Under the pieces are notes generated by a model. It was given only the letters and a program-made list of their open reading frames with translations, made no database searches and had not been told where the DNA came from. Shown here piece after piece: positions 16,213 to 25,500 of a stretch of 41,660 nt of DNA (its first letter is position 1; every line of letters starts with the position of its first letter). The position numbers were made by a program, and so were the translations under genes. The DNA comes from Bacteroidales bacterium (GTDB taxonomy: Bacteria; Bacteroidota; Bacteroidia; Bacteroidales; Bacteroidaceae), in the NCBI GenBank assembly GCA_015060905.1, contig SUXQ01000020.1, forward strand, positions 1 through 41,660, read 5' to 3'.

Positions 16213-16935
16213 TTACTTTATTTCGAAGCGCACGTTCACATCCACCGAATATTCATTCTCGGCAATGGACAGCGTGGGCACAGAGACTGCATCGGCCGCC
16301 TCCTCCATCACCACTCCTCGGGCAGCCATCGCCTTATAGTTGCGCGGAGAAACAACCTCGTTCATCGACCACGAATTTACATATATAGCCTTGCCAATCT
16401 CCTGCCCAATGGCAGCGACAAGCTCTGCGGCACGCTGCTGAGCCTTTTTTATAGCCTCGACTCCAAGCTCACTCTCGAGAGCGTCACGTTTGGAATATTT
16501 TGTTTCGGCAAGCACAATATTGGAAATCTCCTGCTCCTCCAATGCCGAAATTACATTCTGCATAGCCTCGGCACTATTCAGCTTGAGAATATACACAGCC
16601 TCGGTACGAGTCTTAACCTTCGACAAGAAAGTCTTTAGTTTCAGAGAGCTGCCCATCGACAGCACAGTAAGGTCTTTATCAACGTCAATGCCCTGTTTCT
16701 CGAGCACTTTCACCATATTAGTCTGCAGTTGCTGCAAACTCCTTTTGTCCTTATAATCACTCTCTTTGATGGTAATCTTCAGATAAATTTCATCGGGAGT
16801 AACCTTGCGTGTCGCCGAAGCGCGAACCTCAATATAAGGCACAGCCGGAAGATTATTCTGACCCTCAGCGGGGGTTACGACAAAAAACGACGCTGCCACG
16901 AACAGCGCAACTGCGTATGTCAAAAAACGTTTCAT
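16213..16935 (-). CDS. SIMPL-domain (DUF541) periplasmic protein
   Basis: A 240-residue exported protein with a signal peptide (MKRFLTYAVALFVAASFFVV, cleavage near residue 25) and a SIMPL/DUF541 domain covering the rest. Family hallmarks are the opening YIEVRASATRKVTPDEIYLKI, the central helical repeat region and the closing VSVPTLSIAENEYSVDVNVRF. The family forms oligomeric periplasmic assemblies, and E. coli YggE is linked to oxidative stress; the role here is not evident. It is monocistronic, with a TACTTTCG box about 30 bp upstream. Confidence 0.9.
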   Translation of the reverse strand: MKRFLTYAVALFVAASFFVVTPAEGQNNLPAVPYIEVRASATRKVTPDEIYLKITIKESDYKDKRSLQQLQTNMVKVLEKQGIDVDKDLTVLSMGSSLKLKTFLSKVKTRTEAVYILKLNSAEAMQNVISALEEQEISNIVLAETKYSKRDALESELGVEAIKKAQQRAAELVAAIGQEIGKAIYVNSWSMNEVVSPRNYKAMAARGVVMEEAADAVSVPTLSIAENEYSVDVNVRFEIK

Positions 16936-17098
16936 ACTCTTTTAAATTTAGATTATACATTTGTTGCGAAAGTATAGAAAAAAGAGAGTCCGAGCAACTA
17001 TTTTCATCAATATTAACGTAAGTTAGATATTTATTAGAGGATAAAAATTCCCATAGTTACCATGAGCTACCATTGCAATATTTTTTTGAACTGACATT

Positions 17099-18024
17099 AT
17101 TTAACCTCAGTTCGATATAATTTTAAATGTTTCTTTTATTATGGGGGTTAAAGATTCTATTTCTTTTAGTTTTTCTTACCCTTAATAGTAGTTGCAATTT
17201 GCAAGGTTGATTTTTCTCTTCTCTTCTTTTGCCGGGTTTTATACATACTTTTTGTGCCGACAAAAAGTATCAAAAAACTCTGCGCATGGACGCTTCCTTA
17301 ACGCCAAACGAAGCTGATGATTTTTGGGTGTTGCGGAACGACCGTGCCAGCGAGCAGAATGCGAGCTTGCTTGCAATTATAAGCGAGCGCAGCCGGTGGT
17401 AGGCGCAGCCAACATTATCTCTCGGTTAGTTGCGCTGTGCGCACCTAACCAACGTTCAAACAGTCTTTGCCTTCGGCGAACTTCGGCAGCGCTCGTTGCA
17501 AGTGTAAGTAAACTTCCACTCACTCGCTTGCACGAACTTTCACACTTTTCCAAAAATCATTGACGCCGTTTGTCTAAAAGCTTAATGCGCACCAACCAAG
17601 CAATGCTCCACTCAATGCTTGCAAACGGTTACTTCAAAAAAAATACAGCGTTGTCAAAATCACAGGCAACGGCCGCAGAGAGGCGCGGAAAAGAGGTGCA
17701 AGTTTTCTGACGCGCCGTAAGTGCGCGGCCAAACTTGCGCATCCCGCGACTATCAAGGGAAAGTTGCCGGCAAGCGAACGACGAACGAGGGATATTTTCG
17801 CCCGGCGAAAATTCGTGAGCAGAGGAGCGAGAAACTGATTTTGTCTGCGCTGTGCCTTTTGCACCCTTTTGGGCGCCAAAAGGGTGAGACAGAAACAACT
17901 GCCTATAATTTAGCAACAAAGATTAAGGGTAAAAACTACCGTAGAATATAAAAGTTAGCATCAAATTAAGGTAACTTTTTCTTTAATCCCCATATAAAAA
18001 AAATTTATATCTAACCGACATTAT
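17099..18024. repeat. Interspersed repeat with terminal inverted repeats, copy A (longest)
   Basis: The left end reads TTTAACCTCAGTTCGATATA, and the right end, read inward, gives a matching TAATGTCGGTTAGATATAA. Both continue into TATGGGG and TTAAAGA, so the ends are inverted repeats of about 50 bp. The interior includes a palindrome (CACCCTTTTGG and complement, 17862-17886), the GTGCCGACAAAAAGTA hairpin near 17255, and a segment at about 17280-17575 absent from copies B and C. Only short, unconvincing open frames are present. It is in inverse orientation to copies B and C and fills the gap between the SIMPL promoter and the GH97 terminator. Confidence 0.75.
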
Positions 18025-18077
18025 TTATGTAAATAAAAAAATAAATAGCCCCAATCGAAACGCCCACCCGCAAAAAA

Positions 18078-18104
18078 ATATAGCGGCTCGATGAGCCGCT
18101 ATAT
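18078..18104 (-). terminator. Terminator of the GH97 gene
   Basis: A perfect 12-bp inverted repeat, ATATAGCGGCTC (18078-18089) and complement (18093-18104), is followed on the minus strand by ATTTTTTTG. Confidence 0.85.
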
Positions 18105-18132
18105 TTCTATTTAAAAGCACTAATGCCGAATA

Positions 18133-20124
18133 TTACTGCAATTTAAGAGTAAAGCCACCACCGGGAGCCATGTAGATTTTGAACTTCTCGGCTGTGTTTA
18201 CACTCTTCTCCTCGCGTTTGTAGTCGCGAGCCTTCTTCCAAGCGTTAATACCGTCGCGGAACAACTCACCCTTCATAGTCTTGCCACCGAGGAACGAGAG
18301 GTCTACGTCGATTGTACGACCGTGCCAGTTAGTAATACCACCGATGTACCATGTGTCACCCTTGCGACGAGCAGTTACAACATACTCACCAAGCTTACCA
18401 TCGATAACCTTAGTCTCGTCCCAAGTTGTGGGGATTGCGCTGATGAACTTAGTACACTCGGGCTCACGCTCGTAGTTGCTGGGGTTGTCGCAAAGCATGT
18501 TCAGAGGAGACTCAAGAATAACGTAGAGTGCCAACTGGTTGCAACGTGTACCCTGGCTCATAGGCTCGTAGTAGTTAGGCTTGTACTGACCCTTGATTGT
18601 GTTAAGCATAGCACCCTGAGTATAATCCATAGGACCTGATACCTGACGGATGAAGGGGAGCTGTGTGTTGTAAGTTACGTGGTCAAGGATTTTGGGATCT
18701 TCCCATTTAGCCTGCTCAAGACCGTAAACACCCTCGAAGTTAAGAACGTTGGGGAATGTACGGTTAAGACCGGCGGGCTTGTGTGTACCATGAAGGTCGA
18801 GAAGGAGCTTATATTTAGCACACATCTCGGCAGCGCGGAAGTTAAAGTCAGTCATCATCTGGTCGTCGCGGTCCATAAAGTCAACCTTGAAGCCCTTAAC
18901 GCCCATTTCAGAGTAGTGTTTACAAACATTCTCCATGTCGCGGTCGAACGCCCAGTAACCTGCCCAAAGGATGATACCTACGTTTCTCTCGGCAGCGTAA
19001 GAGATAAGCTCTTTAAGGTCGATAGCATCAACAACCTGCATAAGGTCGGCCTTCTTGTTTACAGCCCAACCCTCGTCGAGGATTACATACTCGATGCCAT
19101 TCTTGCCTGCAAAGTCAATGTAAGCCTTGTAAGTAGCGTTGTTCACACCTGTGTTGAAGTCTACACCGTCGATGTTCCAGCAGTTCCACCACTCCCAAGC
19201 AACCTTACCGGGCTTGATCCATGATGTATCCTCTACCTTTGAAGGAGCAGCCAACAGGTAGCTGAGGTTAGAGTTTGCAATGTCAATGTCCTTATCAGAA
19301 ACAACAGCTATACGCCAGGGGAAGCTGCGGGGAGCCTCAACCTTAGCAATATACTCCTCGCGAGACTTAATCTTCATCTGAAGGTTGTTGTGACCACCCT
19401 GCTCAAGCTCTTTGGGGTATTTTGCAAATACACCGCTGAGGAGGTTCTCGCCCTTCTCTGTGCTGAGGTAAAGACCGGGGTAGTTGTTAAGGTCAGTCTC
19501 TGTGAAACAGATTTTCACGTTATTCTCAACCTCTACCAATGCGGGGAGGAAGATGAGACGTTTCTTGTTAAGCTCGGAGAGATTCTTTACAGTGTACTGA
19601 TTCTCGAAAGAGTTAAAGAACTGCGACTCGTAGTTACCGTCAGAACCGCGAATTACAAAAGGAACAGTACCCTTTGCATCAGAATTGAACTGCAAGTTAA
19701 CCTCTTCGTTTGCAATGTTGAAAGGCTTCTTGTTCTTGCTAACGAAACGATAAGCAATACCGTCGTTGTAAGCACGGAACTCAACGCTCCACTTGCCTTT
19801 AAATGAGAGAACAAGTTCGTTGTAGTTATCCTCCATTTCTGCTGCGCGGTAGAAAGGAGAAGCAATCTTTGTGTTTACGCTTTTGCGTTTCGCGCTTGTG
19901 GGTTTGTCATTCTCGCCCCACACCTCGCCATTCTCCAAAGTGATAGAGATGGGAGCTGCAGCAATTACCTGCTGGTCGTTGAACACAATGTCGTAGGTAA
20001 GTTTCTCACCTGCTGTGATGTTTGTCTTCAACTTGCCGTTGGGAGAGGCAAGCTCATACTTTTTCTGTGCCTGTGCTGTAAGTGTGAACAAGCACGCAAT
20101 CAACAATAGTTTTACAATTTTCAT
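18133..20124 (-). CDS. GH97 glycoside hydrolase, retaining type (probable alpha-galactosidase)
   Basis: A 663-residue exported enzyme (signal peptide MKIVKLLLIACLFTLTAQAQ) with the GH97 order: N-terminal beta-sandwich (about 20-285), (beta/alpha)8 barrel (about 300-560) and C-terminal beta domain. GH97 contains inverting alpha-glucosidases such as SusB and retaining alpha-galactosidases such as BT1871. Here D415 in GFKVDFMDRDD and E470 in NFEGVYGLEQAKW occupy the positions I recall for nucleophile and acid/base of BT1871, so a retaining mechanism and alpha-galactoside substrate are likely. No SusC/SusD pair is nearby, so it acts outside a classical PUL. Promoter and terminator make it monocistronic. 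Confidence 0.92.
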   Translation of the reverse strand: MKIVKLLLIACLFTLTAQAQKKYELASPNGKLKTNITAGEKLTYDIVFNDQQVIAAAPISITLENGEVWGENDKPTSAKRKSVNTKIASPFYRAAEMEDNYNELVLSFKGKWSVEFRAYNDGIAYRFVSKNKKPFNIANEEVNLQFNSDAKGTVPFVIRGSDGNYESQFFNSFENQYTVKNLSELNKKRLIFLPALVEVENNVKICFTETDLNNYPGLYLSTEKGENLLSGVFAKYPKELEQGGHNNLQMKIKSREEYIAKVEAPRSFPWRIAVVSDKDIDIANSNLSYLLAAPSKVEDTSWIKPGKVAWEWWNCWNIDGVDFNTGVNNATYKAYIDFAGKNGIEYVILDEGWAVNKKADLMQVVDAIDLKELISYAAERNVGIILWAGYWAFDRDMENVCKHYSEMGVKGFKVDFMDRDDQMMTDFNFRAAEMCAKYKLLLDLHGTHKPAGLNRTFPNVLNFEGVYGLEQAKWEDPKILDHVTYNTQLPFIRQVSGPMDYTQGAMLNTIKGQYKPNYYEPMSQGTRCNQLALYVILESPLNMLCDNPSNYEREPECTKFISAIPTTWDETKVIDGKLGEYVVTARRKGDTWYIGGITNWHGRTIDVDLSFLGGKTMKGELFRDGINAWKKARDYKREEKSVNTAEKFKIYMAPGGGFTLKLQ

Positions 20125-20155
20125 AGATGTTATTTATAAAATAATGAAATTTATA

Positions 20156-20163
20156 CAAAGGTA
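20156..20163 (-). promoter_or_regulatory. Promoter -7 box for the GH97 gene
   Basis: TACCTTTG on the minus strand, 32 bp upstream of the ATG at 20124, matches TAnnTTTG. The -33 box is not clear. Confidence 0.5.
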
Positions 20164-20278
20164 GAAACTTTTTACGAATTTTCACTTATGTTCAACCATT
20201 AAAATTTTATAAATGTATCTTTTAGCCAATATTTTGTAAGTTTAAGAAGTTTCCTAAGAAGATTCCTAAACACTATAC

Positions 20279-20310
20279 AAAAACCCTTCCTGCGTACAGA
20301 AAGGGTTTTT
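20279..20310 (-). terminator. Terminator of the sugar permease gene
   Basis: AAAAACCCTT (20279-20288) pairs with AAGGGTTTTT (20301-20310). It lies 23 bp after the permease stop, and its A and T tracts would work in both directions. Confidence 0.8.
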
Positions 20311-20332
20311 GTTTTTCTTATGATTGAAAGTA

Positions 20333-21337
20333 TTAATTCGCACCCGAGACAATTATAGCTCCAAGGCCCGAAATAAACAAAATAAACATCAGCGTCAAAA
20401 GCATCTCCACACTGCGCGGAGCACCCTTAAACTCCTTCCACACAAAAATACCCCACAAAGCAGCCACCATAGGAGCCCCCTGTCCCAGAGCATACGAAAT
20501 TGCAGGGCCTGCCTTACCGGCAGCAATATAGCTGAGAGCCGTTCCCAAGCCCCACACAACACCGCCAAACACCCCCACAAGATGAGTAGCCATGCGCCCC
20601 TTGAAATACTCGCCATAAGTCACCGGAGAGCCCACAAACGGGTAGCGCATAACCATAGTGTTAAACAAGAAGTTACTGATAAAAATACCCACCGAGAAGA
20701 TGAAAAAGGCCGAATAAGGCGTCGCCATTCCCGGAGTAGGATTCTCGAAATTATTCAGGTCCATTGCCGCCGCCACAAAGCGATAGAAGAATGCCATAAG
20801 CACACCCGCAACAATAGCAATGAGCGCACCCTTTTTGTTCGTACCCTCGCCGCCACTATTCATCCTGCCCGACGCAAGCGCATTCAAAATAATAGCCACC
20901 ATCACCAGCGCAACACCGAAGAACAGAATCACCGGGTCGCCCTTAGGCTCGCCAAAATAGTTCACAAACACCCCGAGCACTAAGGCAATGCCCACACCCA
21001 GCGGAAAAGCAACCGTAAGCCCCGCCATCGACACAGCCGCCGACAGCAAAATATTCGCAAGATTAAAAAGCACGCCGCCCACAAAAGCACTAAGATAATT
21101 ATCAAGCGTAATCTGCTTAAGGTCAGCAACAAAGCTGCGTCCCGCATCGCCCATACTACCCAGAGTAAAGCCCAAGAAAATAGAGAAAAGCAAAATACCA
21201 ATCACATAATCCCAATAAAAAAGCTCGTAACGCCACGTCTTTCCCGCAAGTTTCTGAGTATTAGCCCACGAGCCCCAGCAGAGCATCGTCACGAAACACA
21301 GCACCACCGCAAGCATATAATCATTTACAATAAACAT
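20333..21337 (-). CDS. GRP/RhaT-like sugar permease of the DMT superfamily
   Basis: A 334-residue inner-membrane protein with about ten hydrophobic segments. It opens with a DMT-type MLAVVLCFVTMLCWGSWANT, has AVSMAGLTVAFPLGVGIALV in the first half and YALGQGAPMVAALWGIFVWK near the end, as in glucose/ribose uptake (GRP) and ureide-permease-type transporters. I chose the ATG at 21337; a TTG nine bases upstream is also in frame. It lies 24 bp downstream of ribokinase, so the pair probably imports and phosphorylates ribose or a related pentose/nucleoside sugar (inference from pairing). Confidence 0.88.
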   Translation of the reverse strand: MFIVNDYMLAVVLCFVTMLCWGSWANTQKLAGKTWRYELFYWDYVIGILLFSIFLGFTLGSMGDAGRSFVADLKQITLDNYLSAFVGGVLFNLANILLSAAVSMAGLTVAFPLGVGIALVLGVFVNYFGEPKGDPVILFFGVALVMVAIILNALASGRMNSGGEGTNKKGALIAIVAGVLMAFFYRFVAAAMDLNNFENPTPGMATPYSAFFIFSVGIFISNFLFNTMVMRYPFVGSPVTYGEYFKGRMATHLVGVFGGVVWGLGTALSYIAAGKAGPAISYALGQGAPMVAALWGIFVWKEFKGAPRSVEMLLTLMFILFISGLGAIIVSGAN

Positions 21338-21361
21338 AATCAACAAATTAAAAGTAAAAAA

Positions 21362-22270
21362 CTACAATTTATCAACCTCACTACGATAGGGCAACGACGA
21401 CTGCGCCCCCATGCGGGTAACAGTCACCGAAGCACATTTATTGGCAAACTCCACCGCCTCGAGGATACCCTTTTTCTCGGCAAGAGCCACACACACAGCC
21501 GCACAGAAAGTATCCCCGGCCGCCGTCGCATCCACAGCCTTCACCTTGATAGCCGGCACCTTATGATAAGCCCCATTCTCCTTCACAAACGCCCCTTTCG
21601 AGCCAAGCGTAATAACCACATTCTGCACCCCACGTTCGCTCATCACATCCGCCGCGCGACAAATGCTCTCCATGTCCGTAATCTTGACACCCGAAATAAG
21701 CTCAGTCTCCGTCTCATTGGCAATAATCATATAAAGGTTACGCATAAGAGAATCGGGCAGATGCAACGCCGGCGCAGGATTAAGAACAACCCTCTTCCCA
21801 CGCTCTCGCGCAATGCGAGCCACATACTCCACAGTATCCACAGGCGTCTCAAGCTGCATAAGCACAATATCGCCACGCTCAATCATGCCCACCGCCCTAT
21901 CAATATCCTCGGGCACAAGCATAGCATTGGCACCCGACGCAACAGCAATAGAATTCTCGCCATTGGCATCGACCACAATAAGCGCAACCCCCGACGGCTG
22001 TTCACTATCAATGAGAATATGCTCAGTATCAATACCCTCGGCCTTATATTGCTCGATGGACCGAGTGCCAAAATGGTCGTTACCCACCTTAGCCATAAAG
22101 CTGACACTGCCACCCAGACGCACAGCGGCAACCGCCTGATTGGCACCCTTTCCGCCGGCATTCATAAAAAAGCTCCCGCCGATAACCGTTTCTCCGGGCA
22201 ACGGCAGGCGGTCGGTATTTATAACCATGTCTGTGTTACAACTACCTATCACTACAATCTTCTCGCTCAT
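21362..22270 (-). CDS. rbsK: Ribokinase
   Basis: PfkB-family kinase that phosphorylates D-ribose at O5 to feed the pentose phosphate pathway. The 302-residue length is typical. Seen in sequence: the N-terminal GSCNTDMVINTDRLPLPGET, the PfkB signature 1-type GGKGANQAVAAVRLGG, and signature 2 DATAAGDTFCAA with catalytic base D253. The substrate-contact Asn and Gly-rich segment agree with RbsK rather than fructokinase or adenosine kinase, although other pentoses or nucleosides cannot be excluded. It is the first gene of a two-gene unit with the permease. Confidence 0.92.
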   Translation of the reverse strand: MSEKIVVIGSCNTDMVINTDRLPLPGETVIGGSFFMNAGGKGANQAVAAVRLGGSVSFMAKVGNDHFGTRSIEQYKAEGIDTEHILIDSEQPSGVALIVVDANGENSIAVASGANAMLVPEDIDRAVGMIERGDIVLMQLETPVDTVEYVARIARERGKRVVLNPAPALHLPDSLMRNLYMIIANETETELISGVKITDMESICRAADVMSERGVQNVVITLGSKGAFVKENGAYHKVPAIKVKAVDATAAGDTFCAAVCVALAEKKGILEAVEFANKCASVTVTRMGAQSSLPYRSEVDKL

Positions 22271-22382
22271 GATTATATATTATTTATTTACAATAGTTTT
22301 TGTCTTTAGCAACAATGTATCAAAAAAAATTGTTCACAAGGACAGGATTAAAGCCCGCTTGATACAAAATTATATATAATAT

Positions 22383-22456
22383 GAAGATTAAGGAAACTTT
22401 TTTCTCAATCACCATAATAAAAGAAACATTTAAAATTATATCGAACCGAGGTTAAA
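22383..22456. repeat. Solo end of the terminal-inverted-repeat element
   Basis: This stretch is nearly identical, in reverse, to the left end of copy A: ATTTAACCTCGGTTCGATAT, then a shared run through TTTCTTTTATTATGG. The internal part is missing. It lies between the ribokinase start and the terminator of the 1281-residue gene, so it is a deletion remnant or a minimal copy. Confidence 0.65.
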
Positions 22457-22478
22457 TAGTATGCCGACAGAGACAAAA

Positions 22479-22510
22479 AAAGGGTGGCAGCCCACAGGCC
22501 ACCACCCTTT
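22479..22510 (-). terminator. Terminator of the large secreted protein gene
   Basis: AAAGGGTGG (22479-22487) pairs with CCACCCTTT (22502-22510). On the minus strand a run of seven Ts completes the terminator. Confidence 0.85.
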
Positions 22511-22534
22511 CGAGAATTATAGAATATCAGTTAA

Positions 22535-25500
22535 TTACTTAACAAATTCTTTAGTAGTCTTAACTACGCCGTTAGCGTAAGTCTTCTTAACAATGTTGAT
22601 ACCCTTAACAGGAGCTGCAACAGCGGCACCGTCAGCAGTGTAGTAAGATACTGAAACTACCTCACCCTCAGCATCAGGAACGTTGTTGATTCCATCAGTA
22701 CCACCATCGATGCGATAGAGCTTGAACTGAGAAGCTGCTACACCATCACCATTCCAGAGACAAACTGAGCTTGCAGTACCACCACCATTACCGTGGTCGA
22801 GCAAGTGGAAGCACTTGTTAGGTGCGTAAGGAGACCAGATGTTGAACTTGTAAGCACCCTGCTCAAGGAAGATGTAGGGAGTCTCGGGAGTCTCAGAGAA
22901 TCCGAAATCAACTGAGTTGCTAGGAATACCTGTATCAGCGTCCAAAACTTCAGGAACGTATACATACTGACCTGTCTCAACGCTCTTGATGAAGAATGCT
23001 GTTGCAAGCTGTTTTTCTGTTACTGTGGTATCAGCATACCACTGAGCCAAAAGTTCGCTGTAGATTGCACCCTCGGGAGCATCCTCTGTGATAACAGCGG
23101 GGACAAGCTGGAACTTGTAACGATCGTGGCAGTCGAAGTAATCCTCGGGAGCGTATGTCCACCACATTGTGTATTCGCTTGAAGCACTGTAACCTCTATC
23201 GTCCCACAACTTCCAACGGTTGAAGTATGAACAGAGAACCTTGGGTGAGCCCTGCTGAGCAACATACTCAGGCATAGCAGACTCGATTACGTATGTACCT
23301 GCAACTACAGGATGACGCTCAGCAGTTTTGGGGAGGTGCAATGAAGCCTGAAGAGCACTGATAGCCGCAGCCGCAGTTGCATCATCGTTGCTCTCGAGAG
23401 CAGCCTGAGCCTGTGCAAGAGCATTAGCAAATTCACCTACCGAACCTTCTGTGTAGTAACCGGGGTTAGTACCTACGATCATTTCGTTAGTAGCAGCCTG
23501 CGCGTAGATAGCCTGCAACCAGTAGAGGTTAGGTTTAGTCATAGTCATCTTATAGATGTTCCACTCGAGCTCACCTTGGAAGTAATGCATGATACCCTCG
23601 TTATTAGTTTCAGCAAACTCAGCAGGACCGTACATAGCTCTCCAAACGAGTCTTGCGCCGCCTTCGCCACCCCAGCTATCCAACATGAGGTAAGGATAAG
23701 GTTTCTTCACTTTGATTGTTGTATCCAAGTCCTCAACATACTCGTCTACTTCCTTCATCATAGTATCGCGATACTGGTAGATGAAGAATGTATTCTCGAA
23801 TTCCTCGGCACCAAGTTCCTCACGCAAAGGAGCAGCAGGAATGATTCTTACCTGAGCAGCATACTTAAGTGAATCATTATCACCTGTGTAGTAGTTACCG
23901 GGACCACCGTTGTTAGCTATGTACTTGTTAGTTGCAAGGCTGAAGATGTTGTATGTGCTGTCGTTCTCAACAGATTTTGTGATTCTGTATACACAAGGAG
24001 CAGTGGCACCTTGATAAACAGGAGCATAATAGTCAAGACCTGAGAAGAATATAGGATTACTGCTCTGGTTGCCCTCGGGAGCTGCGTTCCAGTTACCAAC
24101 GATTGCATAGAGGCCTTCGTCTGTAATTTCGTCAACACTTGTAATCATTTCGCCAAGAGCTGCGCCATAAGGATCCTCTTTTGCGGGGAAGGGAACATCC
24201 TCGGGAATAATAGTCTCTCCCTGGAAGCCGAATACGAAGTCTGTGGGGAAGTCATCGTAACCGTTACCGCGACCCCACTGTTTGTATGAGAAGCCGTAAA
24301 CAGGCTCGGGGAATGTAATATCGAGGAAGAAGTACTCGCCACCATTATCACTACCCCATGATGAGTGGAAGTGTGTACCGGCGTCTGTACCGTGCTTGCC
24401 GTCGCAAAGACCTGCAATACCAGCACCGTCGGTGGAAACTACAGAGCTAGGAACATAGCAATCCTCTGTCATAGGAATCTGAACACCTGCTGCGTCGTAG
24501 AATGCAATCTCATTTACGCAGATGAAGGGCTTGCCATAAGAGTCTGTACGGCCGGATTTTGATTTGAACATTGTCAAACGAACAGCGTCAATCTCCTCTT
24601 CGAAGTAGTATGTCTTTGATCTCCAGATATACTCGTTGTCAATATGCTCACCGGGAAGACCATCCTCTTCCTGACCGATACGGATGGGAAGCTCGCTTGT
24701 TTTAAGATCCTCGGAAAGTTTACCTGCCCAGAAGTCATCAACTGCTGAGTACAAGTTCTCGACAGCTTTGTCTACGTCAGAAATTGTCTCACATTTACCA
24801 ACAACTTCTTCTATTACGCCCATGTAGTCGAGCAATTCGTATACTGTGCTCTCCAAGAATGCACCGGGAGTCCAGTTGGGAGCCTCGATAGTAACAATTT
24901 CGCCATTGTCAACCATTGCCTCAATCTTGTTGATAGTATCGGCATATACCCAGAGAGATGCAATAGCATAAGCTGTTGTAAGATTACGGATTTCAGATGT
25001 CAATGTAACAATTTCACCTGCATCTACATTAGGATCGGCAGCCTTTCTCTTAGCAACTTTGATACCCATCTGAAGTGCCTCGTACTCGCCGTCGCTGAAC
25101 TCTTCGGGAATTTCACCGATTTCAGCCATACGCTCCTCGGCAAGGTCAATTTCTGCCTGCAATGTAGAAACGATTGCTGCACCGTTGATAGATGCGTTGT
25201 ATACTGTCCAGTTGTAAGCGTGGGGACGTGCTGTTTTCTCGAATGCAGAGTCGCTGTCAGCAATGTAGTCCATACGACCCATGCAATCGTAACCGAGGTA
25301 AGCAGTAAACTTGTGGGTTTCGTTCTCGCCTGTCTCTTCGTTTTTCACTGTAGCCTGACCGGGGATTGTGAAGTAGAAACCTGATGCTGTGTCGCAAGGA
25401 GAAACTGTAAGAGCTGCTGCCTGAGAAAGTTCTCTTGTGAAATGTGTCCAGATGTCGAGACCACCCTGGTGAGTAGCGATGTAACGACCGCTGTTCAACC

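Noticed and set aside
14720..16339. 539-codon rightward open frame opposite mtaB
   Set aside because: It is a long antisense shadow of mtaB in GC-rich DNA; mtaB has all its cysteine motifs on the other strand.
17240..17886. CRISPR-like repetition in the intergenic repeat
   Set aside because: The short repeats are hairpin arms and copies of one dispersed element; there is no regular repeat-spacer spacing and no cas gene in the window.
17324..17951. Several 70-96-codon open frames on both strands within repeat copy A
   Set aside because: They overlap one another, are interrupted in copies B and C by indels that break the frame, and show no domain, so the repeat is treated as noncoding.
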